Origin: Quillaja saponaria
Taxonomy: Eukaryota > Streptophyta > Magnoliopsida > Fabales > Quillajaceae
DNA length: 64,000 nt
Assembly (NCBI GenBank): GCA_029379385.1
Contig: CM055611.1
Location: 4,588,001-4,652,000, forward strand
Reading direction: 5' to 3'
The notes under the pieces are model-generated. The model ran no database searches and was not told where the DNA came from. It worked only from the letters and a program-made list of their open reading frames with translations. The translations under genes were made by a program, and so were the position numbers. Positions 47,701 to 60,321 of this stretch are shown piece by piece; position 1 is the first letter of the stretch; every line of letters starts with the position of its first letter.

Positions 47701-49332
47701 ATCACTCCTGTTGGACTTTTCAAGTTAGCCCCACTCTTCCAAGAGTCCAAAATATAAGTTCAGTTTGAGAAAGAATAAAAGAAAACCCACCAAGCAGGAT
47801 ATTTGTAGATTTCAATGTGCATGCGAGCGGTAACCCATATAAGACGTAATTTTCTCATGGTAGGTGTTGTCGCAAAACCATCTGTTGAAAATCCAACACT
47901 CTGTGCATGATTGCAACCAACCTCCTATATCAAAAAATTACATAAAAGTTGTTGACATTTAAATCATTTGTAAAGATTAAAGAACAAGGACAACAAATGT
48001 TTTACCTATACAAGATAGATGAATTCCTCCAATGTGAAACATGACTGACTATTTGCAACAGGACTCTTAAAAGACTATTGCAAAGAGTATATTACTTAAA
48101 CTAGCGTGAATTTACAAGACATTAAATTGCCTCTATTCTTGAATACAGAAACCGCCCTTTAATATTCAGTTTGCACTAAAACTAGAGTGGTATAATTAAG
48201 ATTGATATAACTTAATTATAGCAATATTGACAGCAATATTTTGGTTCACTTTAGTGCAAAACTAAACATGGAAGGAAGTTTGAGTAATCTCCAAAACATA
48301 TTGGAGATGTCCGTGTCCGTGTGCCTAAGTTCAAGGAGGTTAGAGTAATTAACTCAATTACAAATTAGAAATCATTACCTACTTACTTTATACACACACA
48401 TATATATAATATCTCTATATTCACATAAATAACCGTTGTAGTATTATGCAAACATCAACTCAAAAGTTAGGGTTAAAATTTTATTATTGGTATATTAAAG
48501 TTATTTATGTTAGAACCAGCAGACCTGCAAATCATGAGCTACGAAAAGAACAATACCATTTGCTTAATTGATAAATCTTTGACAAATTGGTGAAAGAAAC
48601 ACCCAGAAAAAAAACTCAAAGGAAAACGCAAGAAGAGTGAGCAAGTAATTGAGAGAGAGATCATAATTCTCCAAATCCCTGAATTCCTTCAGTAGGGTTC
48701 AATGATATAAAATGTAAAAGATATAGAAATACTGCAAAGTCCAACATACCCAAATGCCGAACTTTCTTAATTTGAACAGATATGAAAAATCTTGAATTAA
48801 ACAATTGTAAATGCAATACAAAATAGTATTAACACCCAGATACTTGAAAATCAATAGAATGATCACATAAAAAAAAAGTAATTTCCTACAAGGATTCAAA
48901 GCAAACATCCCCAATTGCATAACAGAGAAGCACATTAAAGTAATTTAAAAAGTAGATATAAACCTGCAAAAGATTAGCAATGGTCTCGACAGTGGCTGTC
49001 TTGTTAATCCCAACTTCATAACTCCTTACAATGAAACTCTCCTTGTAAGACAACCCATCCTCCGTCAAGCTCCCAAGCCGCAACTGGTCCGCCAAAGTTC
49101 TGGAACCCGGTTCAGTCCGGTTCACCACACTTTCTGACGCAGCACCAGCCCGGTCGTAGACGACCGCGAGAACAGGCGAATGTTTAGCAAACGGAAAGCA
49201 GGAAACGCTGCCGGAATTCCTCCGGCGAATAGAAAGGGTCATAGATGGAGCCAGGAATCTGCATTGTGTTAAGGGTTGAATCTTGTCTGACCCAATACAG
49301 GAAACCTTCAACATCTCCATTGAACACACCAT
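41735..49332 (-). CDS. FATA: Acyl-ACP thioesterase FATA (oleoyl-ACP type), chloroplast
   Basis: Plastid stromal enzyme that hydrolyses mainly oleoyl-ACP and so releases fatty acid for export. Seven exons on the minus strand: 48964-49332, 47791-47924, 47594-47707, 46278-46373, 43025-43112, 42878-42946 and 41735-42013. They sum to 1,149 bases, giving 382 residues. Residues 1 to about 75 are a Ser/Arg-rich transit peptide. The conserved core begins near LADQLRLGSLTEDGLSYKE. The catalytic region DMNQHVNN (274-281) supplies Asp274, Asn276 and His278. RRECQQDD supplies Glu312 and Cys313. The C-terminal FLHLLRLSG block is FATA-like. The first in-frame Met after an upstream stop is at 49332; homologues often start at the Met seven codons in (49314, MLKVSC). 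Intron 4 (3.2 kb) holds a foldback element. Every junction restores FATA family sequence. Confidence 0.95.
43712..45157. mobile_element. Foldback element (~1.45 kb) in FATA intron 4
   Basis: The left arm (43712 to about 44190) and right arm (about 44655 to 45157) are inverted copies of roughly 0.5 kb. The ends read TAGTTGTCAA and TTGACAACTA. One well-matched stretch contains GGCTTTAAAGCAAGTAATTT in both arms. The middle is rich in GATTCACGATT-type words. No transposase frame is present. The transcribed intron could fold into a very long hairpin. No clear target duplication is seen. Confidence 0.75.
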
Positions 49333-49580
49333 CTGTCTCTGTAGAATTCAGAATCCAAAACCACTACGTGACAGAGATTTTTTGTGTGTCTCTCACTCTC
49401 TTGGCTTTCTTCTGTTTAAAAGGTGTGGACTTTTCGTGGTCGATGAGAACGAGGAGTTGAAGAAGAGAAATTGCCATTGGAAATTGAGAAAATAACGAGG
49501 ATGCCATTTTCCACCTGCCTCTTGCTCAGATCGGGACTCTCTCTGAATGGAGATTGTGCAGCCAAGTGGAATGGGACATT

Positions 49581-49598
49581 CTCTCTCTCTCTCTCTCT
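49581..49598 (+). repeat. (CT)9 microsatellite upstream of FATA
   Basis: Nine perfect CT repeats (GA on the FATA strand) about 250 bases upstream of the FATA start codon, probably in its promoter or leader. GA/CT runs near plant start sites are common. Confidence 0.85.
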
Positions 49599-49599
49599 G

Positions 49600-52566
49600 T
49601 AGATTTCTCCTTCTTGGTTATTATTTTATCCAATTTGTTAGTCAAAAAAAATCAAAAAGTGTTACACCAAAAATAGAATATATATAAATTAATTAGCATG
49701 AAAATAAAAAATAAAAAATAAAATTTTTTACATCCTTAACACATGGAAGTCAATACCTACATAGGTGGGGTACACTGTTAAATAAACTGCCTTCTAACTC
49801 TTAAGTACAGACAATTATTGAGAAAGTAATATCAATATCAGTGAAAAAGTTTGAGAAACTAAAAAAAAAAATAATAATAAATAAAATCTTTGCTTTCTTA
49901 CACAAAAGATATGGACATTATTAGTTAGAAAAATGCTTTTAGTTTTTCTTTAAACATGACTGAGTGTGTGAGTTTGTTTCTTTTTAGTTATTTATTAATT
50001 TTATTAAATAAGAAATATTTTAAAATAATGGTCTCGTGCTTTTTAGATAACTAGCTAGTGTACCTTGTGTATATATTTGATTTTAATTTTTTTAATTAAT
50101 TTGATTATATATATATATATATCTATATATTAAAAAGGTGCAAGAGAGTATGAGTGGGAGAGTGGGGAGATTACCGTTTATTGCTTATCAAGTGATGGAA
50201 TGAATTTTATTAATTATATTTATGTTTTAAATAATTTAAATAGTCTATAGTAAGATATTATAAGGACTCTTTTTCTTTTATAATAGTATATAGAATAAAT
50301 ATAGATGTGTTGTGAAGTTTTTAGAAAAATTGTTTATAGGGTTCAGCTTGGCATTTTGTGGCAACCCAAACCCTTTTGGGCCTGTTCAACTATGTTCCCG
50401 TTGATTGCAAAGAATATTGGACCTTTTTATCTACAACCTTTCTAAGCCCAGATGATGTTGCTCCTTGTGGACGGTCCATTTCATAAAAATCCTGAAGTAG
50501 GAATTGGAATCGAACCCAGTTTCTTTTGAGGAAAAGGTTTATAAGTCAATTTAATTAATGGGTTTTTCTATTGCACACAATATATAACCAGTATTAGACA
50601 ATAATATATTATTAAACGAGTTAGGTTAGTTAACGATATGAGTTATATTATTAAACGAGTTAGGTTAGTTAACGATATGAGTTTTATAAAGTTTGAACTT
50701 ATTCATTTAATTAGTAAAATAAATAGTGTTTGTACTTATTTTTGTTTTCTTATTTGAATCATCATATTTATAGGGTGTAAAAGTTGTTTTCCAGACAAAT
50801 TTGTTTATTTTTTGTTATTATTTTTATATTTGAATCACAATCTTATAGGTGATGAAGACCACAAATTATGGGCGTTGCTGAGTGGCCATTATTAATCATG
50901 ATAAGACTTAAATATGAGCCTTGATCCTGCAACATACCCTTTTTTTTTTCCTTATACATACATTTATTTCAAAACATGTATTTTATTAGTTTTTACTATT
51001 TTATTTATTTATTAATTCTTACTTGTACTTTATTTATATTTATTTTATTTGTTAATATTAAATATTTAACATTATTAAATTTATTTTAATTATGCACTTT
51101 ATATTAGTTTATTTGTTTAGTTACTTTTTATTTTATAAGATTATTTATGTCTAATTATATTAGTTATTTATTATATTTTATTGTCTAATAAGATAAAAAT
51201 GATGTTTTTTCTTTTAACAAAAATAGATTGATTCTATCAAAATTGAAATGAGAAATCGTGGTCCTATAGTGCATTTGACTATTCTAGCTTGTATGAAATA
51301 GAAAACTTGGAATAGATTGAACATCTTAATGCTAACATAATGACTATTTCATATAATCATTCTTAACATTAAATTTTTCGGAATTAAGTTGTCTTAGACA
51401 TGGCTCTTGAGTTGAACTATAAAGGGCGGTCTTTTAGACCAATAAACACTGCTATATTTATACAAAGATAAACAATATATAATAAATGTAGAGAGTGAGT
51501 GAGAACTTAGGATCATTTACCTTGGAGCCTTAGGCCTCTTAGTATAGTGACAAGTGTACAATGTGATGATGCCATCTGTCCAAGGAGTGGTACTCCAGTA
51601 GTCAAAGTATGAATGAATTGCATGCCACATGCCATGTGTGAATTGGATGGGTAACCTTGTCCCCTTAAAACCTATGGGAAGCAGAGTGGATCAGACTTGG
51701 GGTCATTAAGGACTTCATGTAAATGTTAAGTTAAAAGGTTTAAGGCGCTTGCATTTTGGACTTCATGTAAATGTTTGAGTCATGGAACAATTTAGTTTGC
51801 GAGATAGAGGTTAGGGTTGTGAAGGCTAAGGTCAGAGAGTTGAGTTGAGTTATGAATATATTAGGACCGAGATAATAAGATTGAGGTCGAGATCGACGCT
51901 AATGTGTGCATGCACCGTTGAGGCTCTTAAGTTGTGGTAACAACAAGGTTGAGATTGTGAGGCACTTGAGCCATGAATATAATCAAGCAAAATTGGTAAG
52001 TTACTCGGGCTGTGTTCACAGTAAGATTAAGACCTTTGAGCTGTGAGAACGGAGAAACTAAGGTCTAAACATTTGATTTGTTTGGAATGATTGCGTTAGG
52101 GTTGCTTATGAACTGGAACTGTAAAAAAGTCAAGGTCAAAGAATCCTTGTGAAAATAGCAAGGTCGCAGAATCCTTGTGAGAATGTTTGATTTGAGGTTG
52201 AAGTCTGGCTCATTGAGCCCAATGCTGAGGGTAATAAGTTTAACCTTTAGCACCTTAAAGGCCAAGGTGACAGTGCCTGAACCAAGAAAAAAATACAAGT
52301 TATGTTAAATTAATTAGGTCATCGAGTGATGAAGACGGCGAGTTTGAACTCAAGGTTATAAATGCCGAGGTTAAGGTTTTCAAGTATTGAGGCCAAATAG
52401 GTAAGGGTGGTAACAAGGTCACTGAGCCATTAAGATGGCATAAGAACTACGAGGCTGAGGTGAATGATCTTCTAGTCTTTGTTTTGTGTTCGTTTGTTTT
52501 TCCTTTATACAAATATTAGGTGAAATCTGGGTTGGAATTCAGATATGGTCTTTTTGTGGGCTAGAA
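49600..52566. other. Intergenic region with decayed repeats
   Basis: AT-rich. A 39-bp tandem duplication lies at about 50611-50688. From 50985 to 51350 the sequence is similar to 62130-62475 (listed separately). From about 51780 to 52450 there are loosely periodic units of some 40 bases built on GAGCC/GAGGTC and AAGGTC words, resembling the interior of a non-coding retroelement, but I cannot find its LTRs. No gene seen. Confidence 0.45.
50985..51350 (+). repeat. Diverged direct repeat, copy 1
   Basis: Similar in order and wording to 62130-62475. Shared parts include TTTATTTGTTAATATTAA, a TTTTAATT(A/G)TGCA block, ACTTTTTATTTTAT, and an AATAGAAAAC...ACATAATGACT end. The two copies flank the whole right-hand transposon cluster. 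Confidence 0.55.
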
Positions 52567-53021
52567 TGTTATGTTTTTATTTTGTATTCTAATACAATTA
52601 TTTAACTATTAGTGATGGTAAACAGTAGCAGTAGGAGTCTATTTTAGACCAAGTCAATAGGAAGACTAGTTTAAAGGAGGGGTTATTTTAGCTGTTAGTG
52701 ATTCTAATTTTTATTAGAAAAATAAGGGGTGGCTGATTCTTAGGGGTTTTTAGTTATATTTGGGTTGCTATATAAGGAGTTAGTAGCTTGGCATAATGGC
52801 AAAGAAACACATTCTAATATATGCTTCAGCATTTGGAGGTTGATTTCCCTCGAAGAAATCTGTTCTAATTTCCTTCTTATTTACTTGTTTCTTTCCTCTG
52901 CTTTTCAACATAGGTAGAAGAAAGAACAAAGGTTTGAAGTGTAAGCTAAATTACCTTGAACATGAAGGCATTCTTAGTGATTTTGATCACTCTCAACCTC
53001 TTACTCAAGGGGCACATAACA
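52567..53021 (+). repeat. 5' LTR of the Gypsy element
   Basis: Starts TGTTATG and ends ACATAACA. Contains a CTATATAAGG promoter-like word. Full-length match to the 3' LTR, which has a 13-bp net insertion. Confidence 0.92.
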
Positions 53022-53033
53022 AAGTGGTATTGG

Positions 53034-54100
53034 AGCCAGGCATGGTTGACCAACGGTACGAGATGCTCGAATCTGAAATGGGCAGTTTGAAATTAGAGTT
53101 GGGAGGTGAAAGGGAGGCTGAAGATAAGAAATTCGAGAAGATGATGAACACCATGCAGGATATGCTTGTTGCTATCAATTTACGTCTAGACCGTGTTACT
53201 GGCATCCATGAACATGGTGAAGCTTCAGTTAACTTGAATAGACGAGGGTGTAGGAACAACACAAATACCAACCTATTGGCTAGAACATATCTACCCAAGA
53301 TGGTGAAACTTGATTTTCCAAAGTTTGGTGGAGCGGAAAACCCTACTAGCTAGATTTGTAGGGCAGATCAGTTCTTTGATTTCCATCAAACACCAGAAAA
53401 GGATCGAGTTCTCTTGCATCTTTCAACTTGGAAGGTGATGCCCAACTATGGTAACAACTGATGAAGGATGAACTAGGTTTGGTTACACAGATAACTTTTA
53501 AAGAAGGATTACTTGTAAGGTATGGCCCTACTAAATATTAAGATTTTTTTGGAGATTTAACAAAGTTGCAACAAACTGGTTCAATACAAGGCTACTAAAC
53601 TCAGTTTGAGAGATTGCTGATCCGAGCGTGGCGTTTATCTCAAGAGAAACAAGTTAGCTGCTTCGTTAGTGGACTCAAAGATGGAATTAAGGTTGATGTT
53701 CAAGCTACCTAACCTAGTACTCTTTCAGCTGTCATAGGTCTTGCTCGACTGTATGAAGCAGCTTACAATTAATCTGCTAGAAGATCCAATTTAAGTACTG
53801 AAACAAAAAATCCAATTGTTAATCAGAACTTATCCAACAATTTAGCTATTCCAATCAAAAGACTTTTCTTAACTAAATTAAGTGATCAATGGGCAAAAGG
53901 GCTATGTTTCAATTGTAACAAGAAGTTTGGTCCAGGGCATCGTTGTAAGAAGCTTTTTATGATTAAAGGAGATTGGTCAGAGGAGATAGATAAGACAACA
54001 ACTAAAACTGTGGCAGCTATTGATATAGAGGAAACACTAGAAATTTTTATCTATGCCATTGTAGGTTCTAGATCACCTCATACAATACGAGTACAAGGGT
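53034..54100 (+). pseudogene. Gypsy gag region (decayed)
   Basis: An open stretch to 53353 has a coiled-coil-like charged N-terminus and then a PKMVKLDFPKFGG block typical of retrotransposon gag. It stops at a TAG (53351-53353) where Trp is expected. Fragments of the gag core and a CxxxxxxGH..C knuckle-like segment (about 53910-53950) follow in broken frames. Confidence 0.8.
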
Positions 54101-57100
54101 AGATAGGTAACCAACGGGTAATGATTTTGATTGATTCTGGAAGTACTAATAATTTTTTGAATAATAACCTTGCAAGGAAAATAGGTTTGGTTCCCAATTG
54201 TGAATGAAGTTTTGAAGTTGTTGTTGCTAATGGAGATAAGGATGGTAAGCTCAGGGAGTTGTAAAGGAGTAGGCATGATTATGCAGGGAGTTCCCATTAA
54301 GGTGGATTTATATTTACTGCTTATTAAAGGTTATGATGTTTTAGGTGTATAATAGTTGAGCATGCTGGGACCTATAGTATGGGATTTTGCTAAGCTACAC
54401 ATGTCTTTTACAATTAAAGGGAAGGAAGTTTTTCTACATGGAATGAAGGCACTAGAAGATAAATTTATTAATGTAGAGAAATGTGCAAGGTAGTTAGAAA
54501 AAAGAAAGAAGGAGTCTTGTGGCAAATTAATTGTTTATCAATGACAACTCCTCATGGTACTCCATCTATTACTTCTATCGATAAAGTAACTGATGTTCAA
54601 CTTAAGAAATTTTTGCAGGACCATATAGATGTTTTCTTAAAGCCTAAAGAACTACCACCAAGGAGATCATATAACTAGCAAATTCGTTTATAAAGTGAAA
54701 GTGAACCTGTTTCACTACTTCCTTATAGATATACTCATTATCAAAAAAATGAGATCGAAAAATTGGTGGACTGAATTATTGAAAGTAGGAACCATTAGGC
54801 CAAGCAGCAGTCCGTACTCTTCATCAGTCTTGCTAGTTAAAAAGCACGATGGCTCGTGGAGAATGTGCATTGATTATCAAGCACTTAAACCAGTTGACTG
54901 TTAAAGACAATTTCCAATGCCCATTATTGATGAGCTATTAGATGAGTTATATGGTGCAACTCCTTTCAGCAAATTAGATTTGAGGGCAGGGTACCATCAA
55001 ATCCGAATGCCCCTAAATGATGTACAGAAAACAACATTTCGCACTTATGAGGGCCATTATGAGTTTTTGGTGATGCCTTCTGGCCTTACAAATGCTCCTT
55101 TAACCTTCCAAGCATTGATGAACTCAGTCTTCAAAGAATACCTTCGTAAGTTTATTTTGGTATTTTTTGATGATATATTAATTTATAGCAAAACTTGGGA
55201 TGAACATTTACAACATATTAAGTTAGCTATGGTTGTTTTACATTCTCACAAATTATTTGTGAAGATGGAAAAGTGCAGTTTTGGAGAAAAAGAGGTAAAG
55301 TACCTCGGCTATACCATCAATAGAGAATGAGTGTCTGTGGATCCAGAAAAAATTTCAGTCATAACAAAATGGCCTAAACCAGCAACACTCAAAGCTCTAT
55401 GTGCATTTTTGGGGTTGATTAGGTATTATCGAAAATTCATATAGAATTACGATAAAATTGCAGCTCCTTTGACCAACATGCTAAAGAAAGAAGGTTTTAA
55501 ATGGGATGAAAGATCAGAGATTTTTTTTTCGAGAATTAAAGAAAGCAATGACACAAGCTCCTGTCCTTGCTTTGCCTGATTTTTTAAAGACTTTATCATT
55601 GAATGTGATGCATCCGGAGGAATTAGAGGGGTGCTTGATGCAAGAAAAGCGACCAGTTGCTTTCTTCAGCCACTCATTACAAGGTAAGATTTTATTCTTC
55701 TCAACATATGAAAAAGAAATGCTGGCTTTGGTTGTGGTGGTACAGAATTGGAGGCATTACTTGTTGGGTCAAAAATTTATTGTGAGAGCAAACCAGAAAA
55801 GTTTGAAATATTTGTAGGAGCAAAAAATTACCACACTGGCTCAACAAAAGTGGTTGGTAAAACTTATAGGTTATGATTTTGTAGTGGATTACAAAGCTGG
55901 AAAGGAAAATTTAGTCACTGATGTATTATCTAAAAGGCAGGAGAATGGTGAAATTGTGGCAATATCTGAACTAGTACCATGTTGGCTAACACCGATTCAT
56001 GAAGAGGTTTAAAATAATATCATTATGCAGCAAATTGTGAAGAGAATACAACAAGATGAGGTTGTTAGCCCTTGGAGCTATCGAGATGGAGTTTTGTTTT
56101 TCAAAGGTCGGATTTTTCTTATACCTGAATCTTCTTTAATTCTTATTATTTTAGAAGAAATGCATGCTACTACTCATGAAGGGTATCGTAAGACCTTCCA
56201 TTAAGCCAAATCTGTTTTCTTTTAGAAAGGTATAACAAAGGCTGTTCTAGAGCACATAAAGAAATGTGATATTTGTAAACCTCATAAAACACAAAACACA
56301 ACACTAGCAGGGCTTTTCCAGCCCTTTCTTATACCACAACTAAGTATAGGACTGATATATCCATGAATTTTGTTGATGGGCTTCCAACTTCTAAAGGAAA
56401 AACTACTATATTTGTGGTGATGGATCGCTTACCTATGTTTGCACATTTCATTCTTATTAGCCATCTGTATAGCTCACAATCAGTGGCTCAAATATTCTTT
56501 GACAACGTATTTAAGTTATATGGAATGCCAAGACATATTGTTTGTGACAGGTATCCAGTTTCCACTAGCACATTCTGGAAGGAATTGTTTCGATTACAAG
56601 GAACCAATTTTAATTATTCAACAACATACCATCCGCAAACGGATGGTCAAATGGAAATGGTGAACATGATGGTTGAGATGTATTTACGATGCTTTATAGG
56701 AGATAAACCAAAAGAGTGGATTCGTTGGATTTCTTAGGCAGAATATTGCTACAACACAAGTATTCATTCTTCAACAAGGAAAACTTCATATGAAATTGTC
56801 TACGAACGATCTCCCCTTACTTTGTTGTCATATCTCCCTGGAGGCACACAAGTTGGATCGGTAGCTAGGGAGTTATATGATCGTGATCAAGTTTTAAGAG
56901 AGCTAAAGAGATAATTATAGGCTGCCCAGAATCGCATGAAACAATTTTATGACAAAGGCCACATTGACCAAAGTTTTCAAGTTGGGGAATTTGTCTACTT
57001 ATGATTGTAGCTATATGGACAAGTTTCAGTTGCATTGCATCGTAATTTAAAATTATCTCCAAGGTACTATGGACCTTTTGAGATTATTCAAAAGGTTAAA

Positions 57101-57400
57101 CTTGTTGCATACAAGTTGAACTTGCCTAGTGAGTTAAGCATTCATCCAGTTTTTCATGTATCTTTCTTAAAGGAAAAGGAGGGTATAGGTGTAGAAATAC
57201 AACATGAGCTTCCAAAATTAATGAATAATGACTCAATTTTAGCAAGACCACAAGCAGTACTGGACCACTGTATCAGGAAGCTACAGGAAGCTACATAAAG
57301 AGGTTTTAATTCATTGGAAGGGATTATCTCCAGCATAGGCAACATGGGAAAACTTGACACACATGAAGGTGCAATTTCCAGAACTTAACCTTGAGGACAA
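54101..57400 (+). pseudogene. Gypsy pol polyprotein with chromodomain (decayed)
   Basis: Aspartic protease motif LIDSGS near 54125-54145. RT (about 54700-55330) with YHQIRM and FFDDILIYS. RNase H region 55506-55900. Integrase with an H..H..CxxC zinc part (56160-56285) and a core starting FVDGLP (about 56363). The C-terminus carries a chromodomain-like HWKGL motif near 57310. Stops include 55328-55330, 56223-56225, 56735-56737, 57002-57004 and 57008-57010, with frameshifts between domains. Not translatable as one protein. Confidence 0.88.
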
Positions 57401-57423
57401 GGGAGTTTTCTAGGGGGAAGGAA

Positions 57424-57891
57424 TGTTATGTGTTTATTTTGTATTTTAATAAAATCAGCTAACTGTTAATGATGGTAATCAGTAGCTGTAGGAGTCTGTT
57501 TTAGACCAAGTCAATAGGAAGACTGTTAGTAAACTTGGTCTAAAGAAGAGATTATTTTAGTTGTTGGTGGTTCTGATTTTTAGTAGAAAAAGAAGGGGTG
57601 GCTGATTCTTAGGGGTTTTTAGTTATGTTAAGGGTTGCTATATAAGGAGTCAGTAGCTTGGCATAATAGCAGAGAAACACATTCTAATATATGCTTTGGC
57701 ATTTAGAGGTTGATTTCCCTCGAAGAAGTATGTTCTAATTTTCTTCTTATTTGCTTGTTTCTTTCCTCTGCTTTTCAACATAGGTAGAAGAAAGAACAAG
57801 GGTTTAAAGCATGAGCTAAATTACTTTGAACGTGAGAGCCTTCTTGGTGATTTTGATCACTCTCAACCTCTTACTCGAGGGGCACATAAAA
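57424..57891 (+). repeat. 3' LTR of the Gypsy element
   Basis: Starts TGTTATG after the purine tract and ends ACATAAAA, directly before the TAGAA duplication. Confidence 0.92.
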
Positions 57892-58220
57892 TAGAATATC
57901 CTAGGTCTTACACATGTATGTGTGGGCCTTTCCAACTCCGATGCTGACTATGAGTGCTGGAGTGCAGTAAAAATAGAGGTTTGATGTGGGACGAGGTGAG
58001 AAATGGGTATAGGTCCTTTGCCTTTGATACCTGTGCAAAAATAGGCCAAGAGTTATCTTAATACAAATTTAACTTGCTTAAAATTATATATTATATGGAT
58101 ATGGATTCTTTAACATTTTTAAAAAAACTAGAGAATAATATGTTTCTAAATCAATGGTATATTTTTATATATTTTTGTAATAAAATATATTTTTGAGAGT
58201 AAAAAGAAACTATTGGATAG

Positions 58221-58500
58221 TGTTAATGTCAGATTTGTCCGAGCTGGAGACTTGGAGATGTGGTCTCCTCAATGCCTTCTCCTACACTCATTCTTCGGTA
58301 GACTTGCAGAGGTGGTCCTGGAGACCTGTCAACACTCCGAAACTCAAGTGAATATATAGAGAGATAATGGGAGAGCTATAAAAATAAGTATAGAGAGAAT
58401 GAATTTTTTTGAGAGAGTGAACTAAAGTGTGAATGCTTATATTTGTAGGGCCTTTGTTAGGCCTAGGCTTATTGGACTTAAGTAAATATTTGTATTAACA
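58221..58500 (-). repeat. LTR (3' LTR in element orientation)
   Basis: On the plus strand runs from TGTTAATGTC to TTAACA, a longer terminal inverted repeat than the usual TG...CA. Contains CTATAAAAATAAG. Close match to 61789-62068. Confidence 0.88.
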
Positions 58501-58659
58501 TAAGTCCCCCCAAAAACAAGTTCGAGAAATGAAGTGATTCGAACTTGAAGTCAACTAAAGGTAAAACCATATAGTGATAATTGAGCTTTTTCTTAGCAGA
58601 CAAGCTTTTGGCTCCAAGCCTTGCAATGTTGGGGTGAGCTCGTAGCTCTAACTTCCTTT

Positions 58660-58780
58660 TGTCTTGGGTTGTAAAATTTTCCTGTAACTACGGTCAAACA
58701 GTCGATCTCAAAAGAAAATTCGTTAGGCACATATGATGGTAAAACATGAAATAATATGCTTTATGATTAAAAATCATGTA
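58660..58780 (-). repeat. Internal direct repeat of the LARD-like element, copy 1
   Basis: About 100 bases around GAAAATTCGTTAG and ATAATATGCTTT recur at about 59850-59960 with scattered differences, nearly 1.2 kb downstream. Confidence 0.7.
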
Positions 58781-59419
58781 GTACAATATAGGGAATATGA
58801 TGCAATTACTCGACCAGGGTGCATAAGGCGTTCCCACTACTATTGGCTAGGGTGAAAACCTGTATTAAAAGATATGTTTAGAGTTTATGTAATGTCTGTC
58901 ATGTTCTCGAACCGTTAAAATGGCGAGGGCCAAATTGAAAGCTCTTCATGTCATGAGAATGGCTAAGATGAGGTCGAAGTCGCCAAGTTGTAAGTTAAGT
59001 TTTATCTTTGAAGATTGCTTGTTCGTGTAGCTCGGGTCGGTGGCTCGGGTCGGTAGCCTGTTCTATGTACCTGCAACCTGTTTTATCTTGTTAAAATGTT
59101 AGATTTCTTATACGTATGACTATGACAGATGATAATAGTGTAGGAGCGAGCTATATGCTCGGAATACCCTTTTGTCATGTTTTATAAATGTCTGTAACTT
59201 TTGTAATTACCATGCTTAGTTGGTGTGATGATGGGAGACCTGGCTTGAGGTCGTGTCGCCTAAAGTGAAGCTTTTTTGGCTCCCAGTGTTAATAAAAATA
59301 CATGCATTTGCAAATATATGCAGTTTATAAGTAATTAATTTATAATTTTTATACCTTGATCTGTTATTCGTCAGGTCATCTAGTATCTATGAGGTTGGGC
59401 TCGTTGTGAGCTTCCGATT

Positions 59420-59837
59420 TGTACAGTCCATCTAGACTAACCCAAGGGTAGCTCAGGACGTAGGATATGACCTGTCGACCTCGCTTGCTAGCATCTTGAG
59501 CACCAAGGGAAGTCGGGTTCCCTGTTTGAAGCAAGGATTGCCAAGGTGAACCTCAACCATTTGTTCCCTCAGGTTTTCTTTCCAATCTTTTTGATTGGTT
59601 TTGTGGGGCTATGCCTCTCCCTAATATTTGCACAGTCCGTTCGGACCAACTCAAGGGTAGCTCGAGACACAGGATATGACCTGTCGACCTTGCTTGCTAG
59701 CATCTTGAGCACCAAGGGAGGTTGGGTTCCTTGTTTGAAGCAAGGATTGCCAAGGTGAACCTCAACCATTTGTTCCCCTCTGGTTTTCTTTCCAATCTTT
59801 TTGATTGGTTTTAGGGGGCTACGCCTCTCCCTTTCTA
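59420..59837 (-). repeat. 209-bp tandem duplication inside the LARD-like element
   Basis: Copies about 59420-59628 and 59629-59837 are near-identical over most of their length. On the minus strand a 97-residue frame (59569-59862) crosses the join and contains the word SP(L/T)KPIKKIGKKT twice. The frame matches nothing I recognise and may be fortuitous or a gag remnant. Confidence 0.85.
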
Positions 59838-60321
59838 CTTCGCCTATGGGAATTTCCTGCAACTATGGTCAAACAACTGATCTTAACAGAAAATTCGTTA
59901 GCCACATATCATGGTTAAACATGTAATAACATGCTTTTTGAATAAATATACAATAATATGTCAAAAATATAGTTGCATTATAATTAACATTTTGATCCGA
60001 CTATAAAGTGTAGGATGTAAGTGAAGTGAATTACTGATCCACTATACCTAAGACACCAATTATTTTGTTAAGTGAGTGATTGGCTCATCTTTGTTATGGC
60101 CCCACAATTATAGTGTTTTTAGGCGAGCTCATGAATCTTTAGTGAATAATTTAATATCTTCAAGACTTGGAATATTTTTGTTGTTGATTAACATGTAATC
60201 AATTCATTAAACGAATATAAATTAAGCTAAGAATGCAATTTGCATGTAAATACAAGCTTAATAAGAAATTCTATAAGGACATAGAAGTTTGCTGGCAATT
60301 TGTGTAAAATTTATAAAGTTT

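Larger units (their letters stand above)
52567..57891 (+). mobile_element. Gypsy LTR retrotransposon, chromovirus type (decayed)
   Basis: About 5.3 kb, bounded by a perfect duplication TAGAA (52562-52566 and 57892-57896). LTRs are 455 and 468 bp. A primer site TGGTATTGGAGCC (53025-53037) is two mismatches from the initiator-Met tRNA type. The purine tract AGGGGGAAGGAA precedes the 3' LTR. Order is gag, protease, RT, RNase H, integrase, chromodomain-like end. The HWKGL...ATWE motif near 57310-57350 marks a chromovirus. The size suggests the Reina group, which is a guess. Many stops and frameshifts are present. Confidence 0.93.

Noticed and set aside
50500..50525. tRNA-like B box (GGGTTCGATTCC on the minus strand)
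   Set aside because: No matching A box at the right distance and no cloverleaf can be drawn; probably a repeat scrap.
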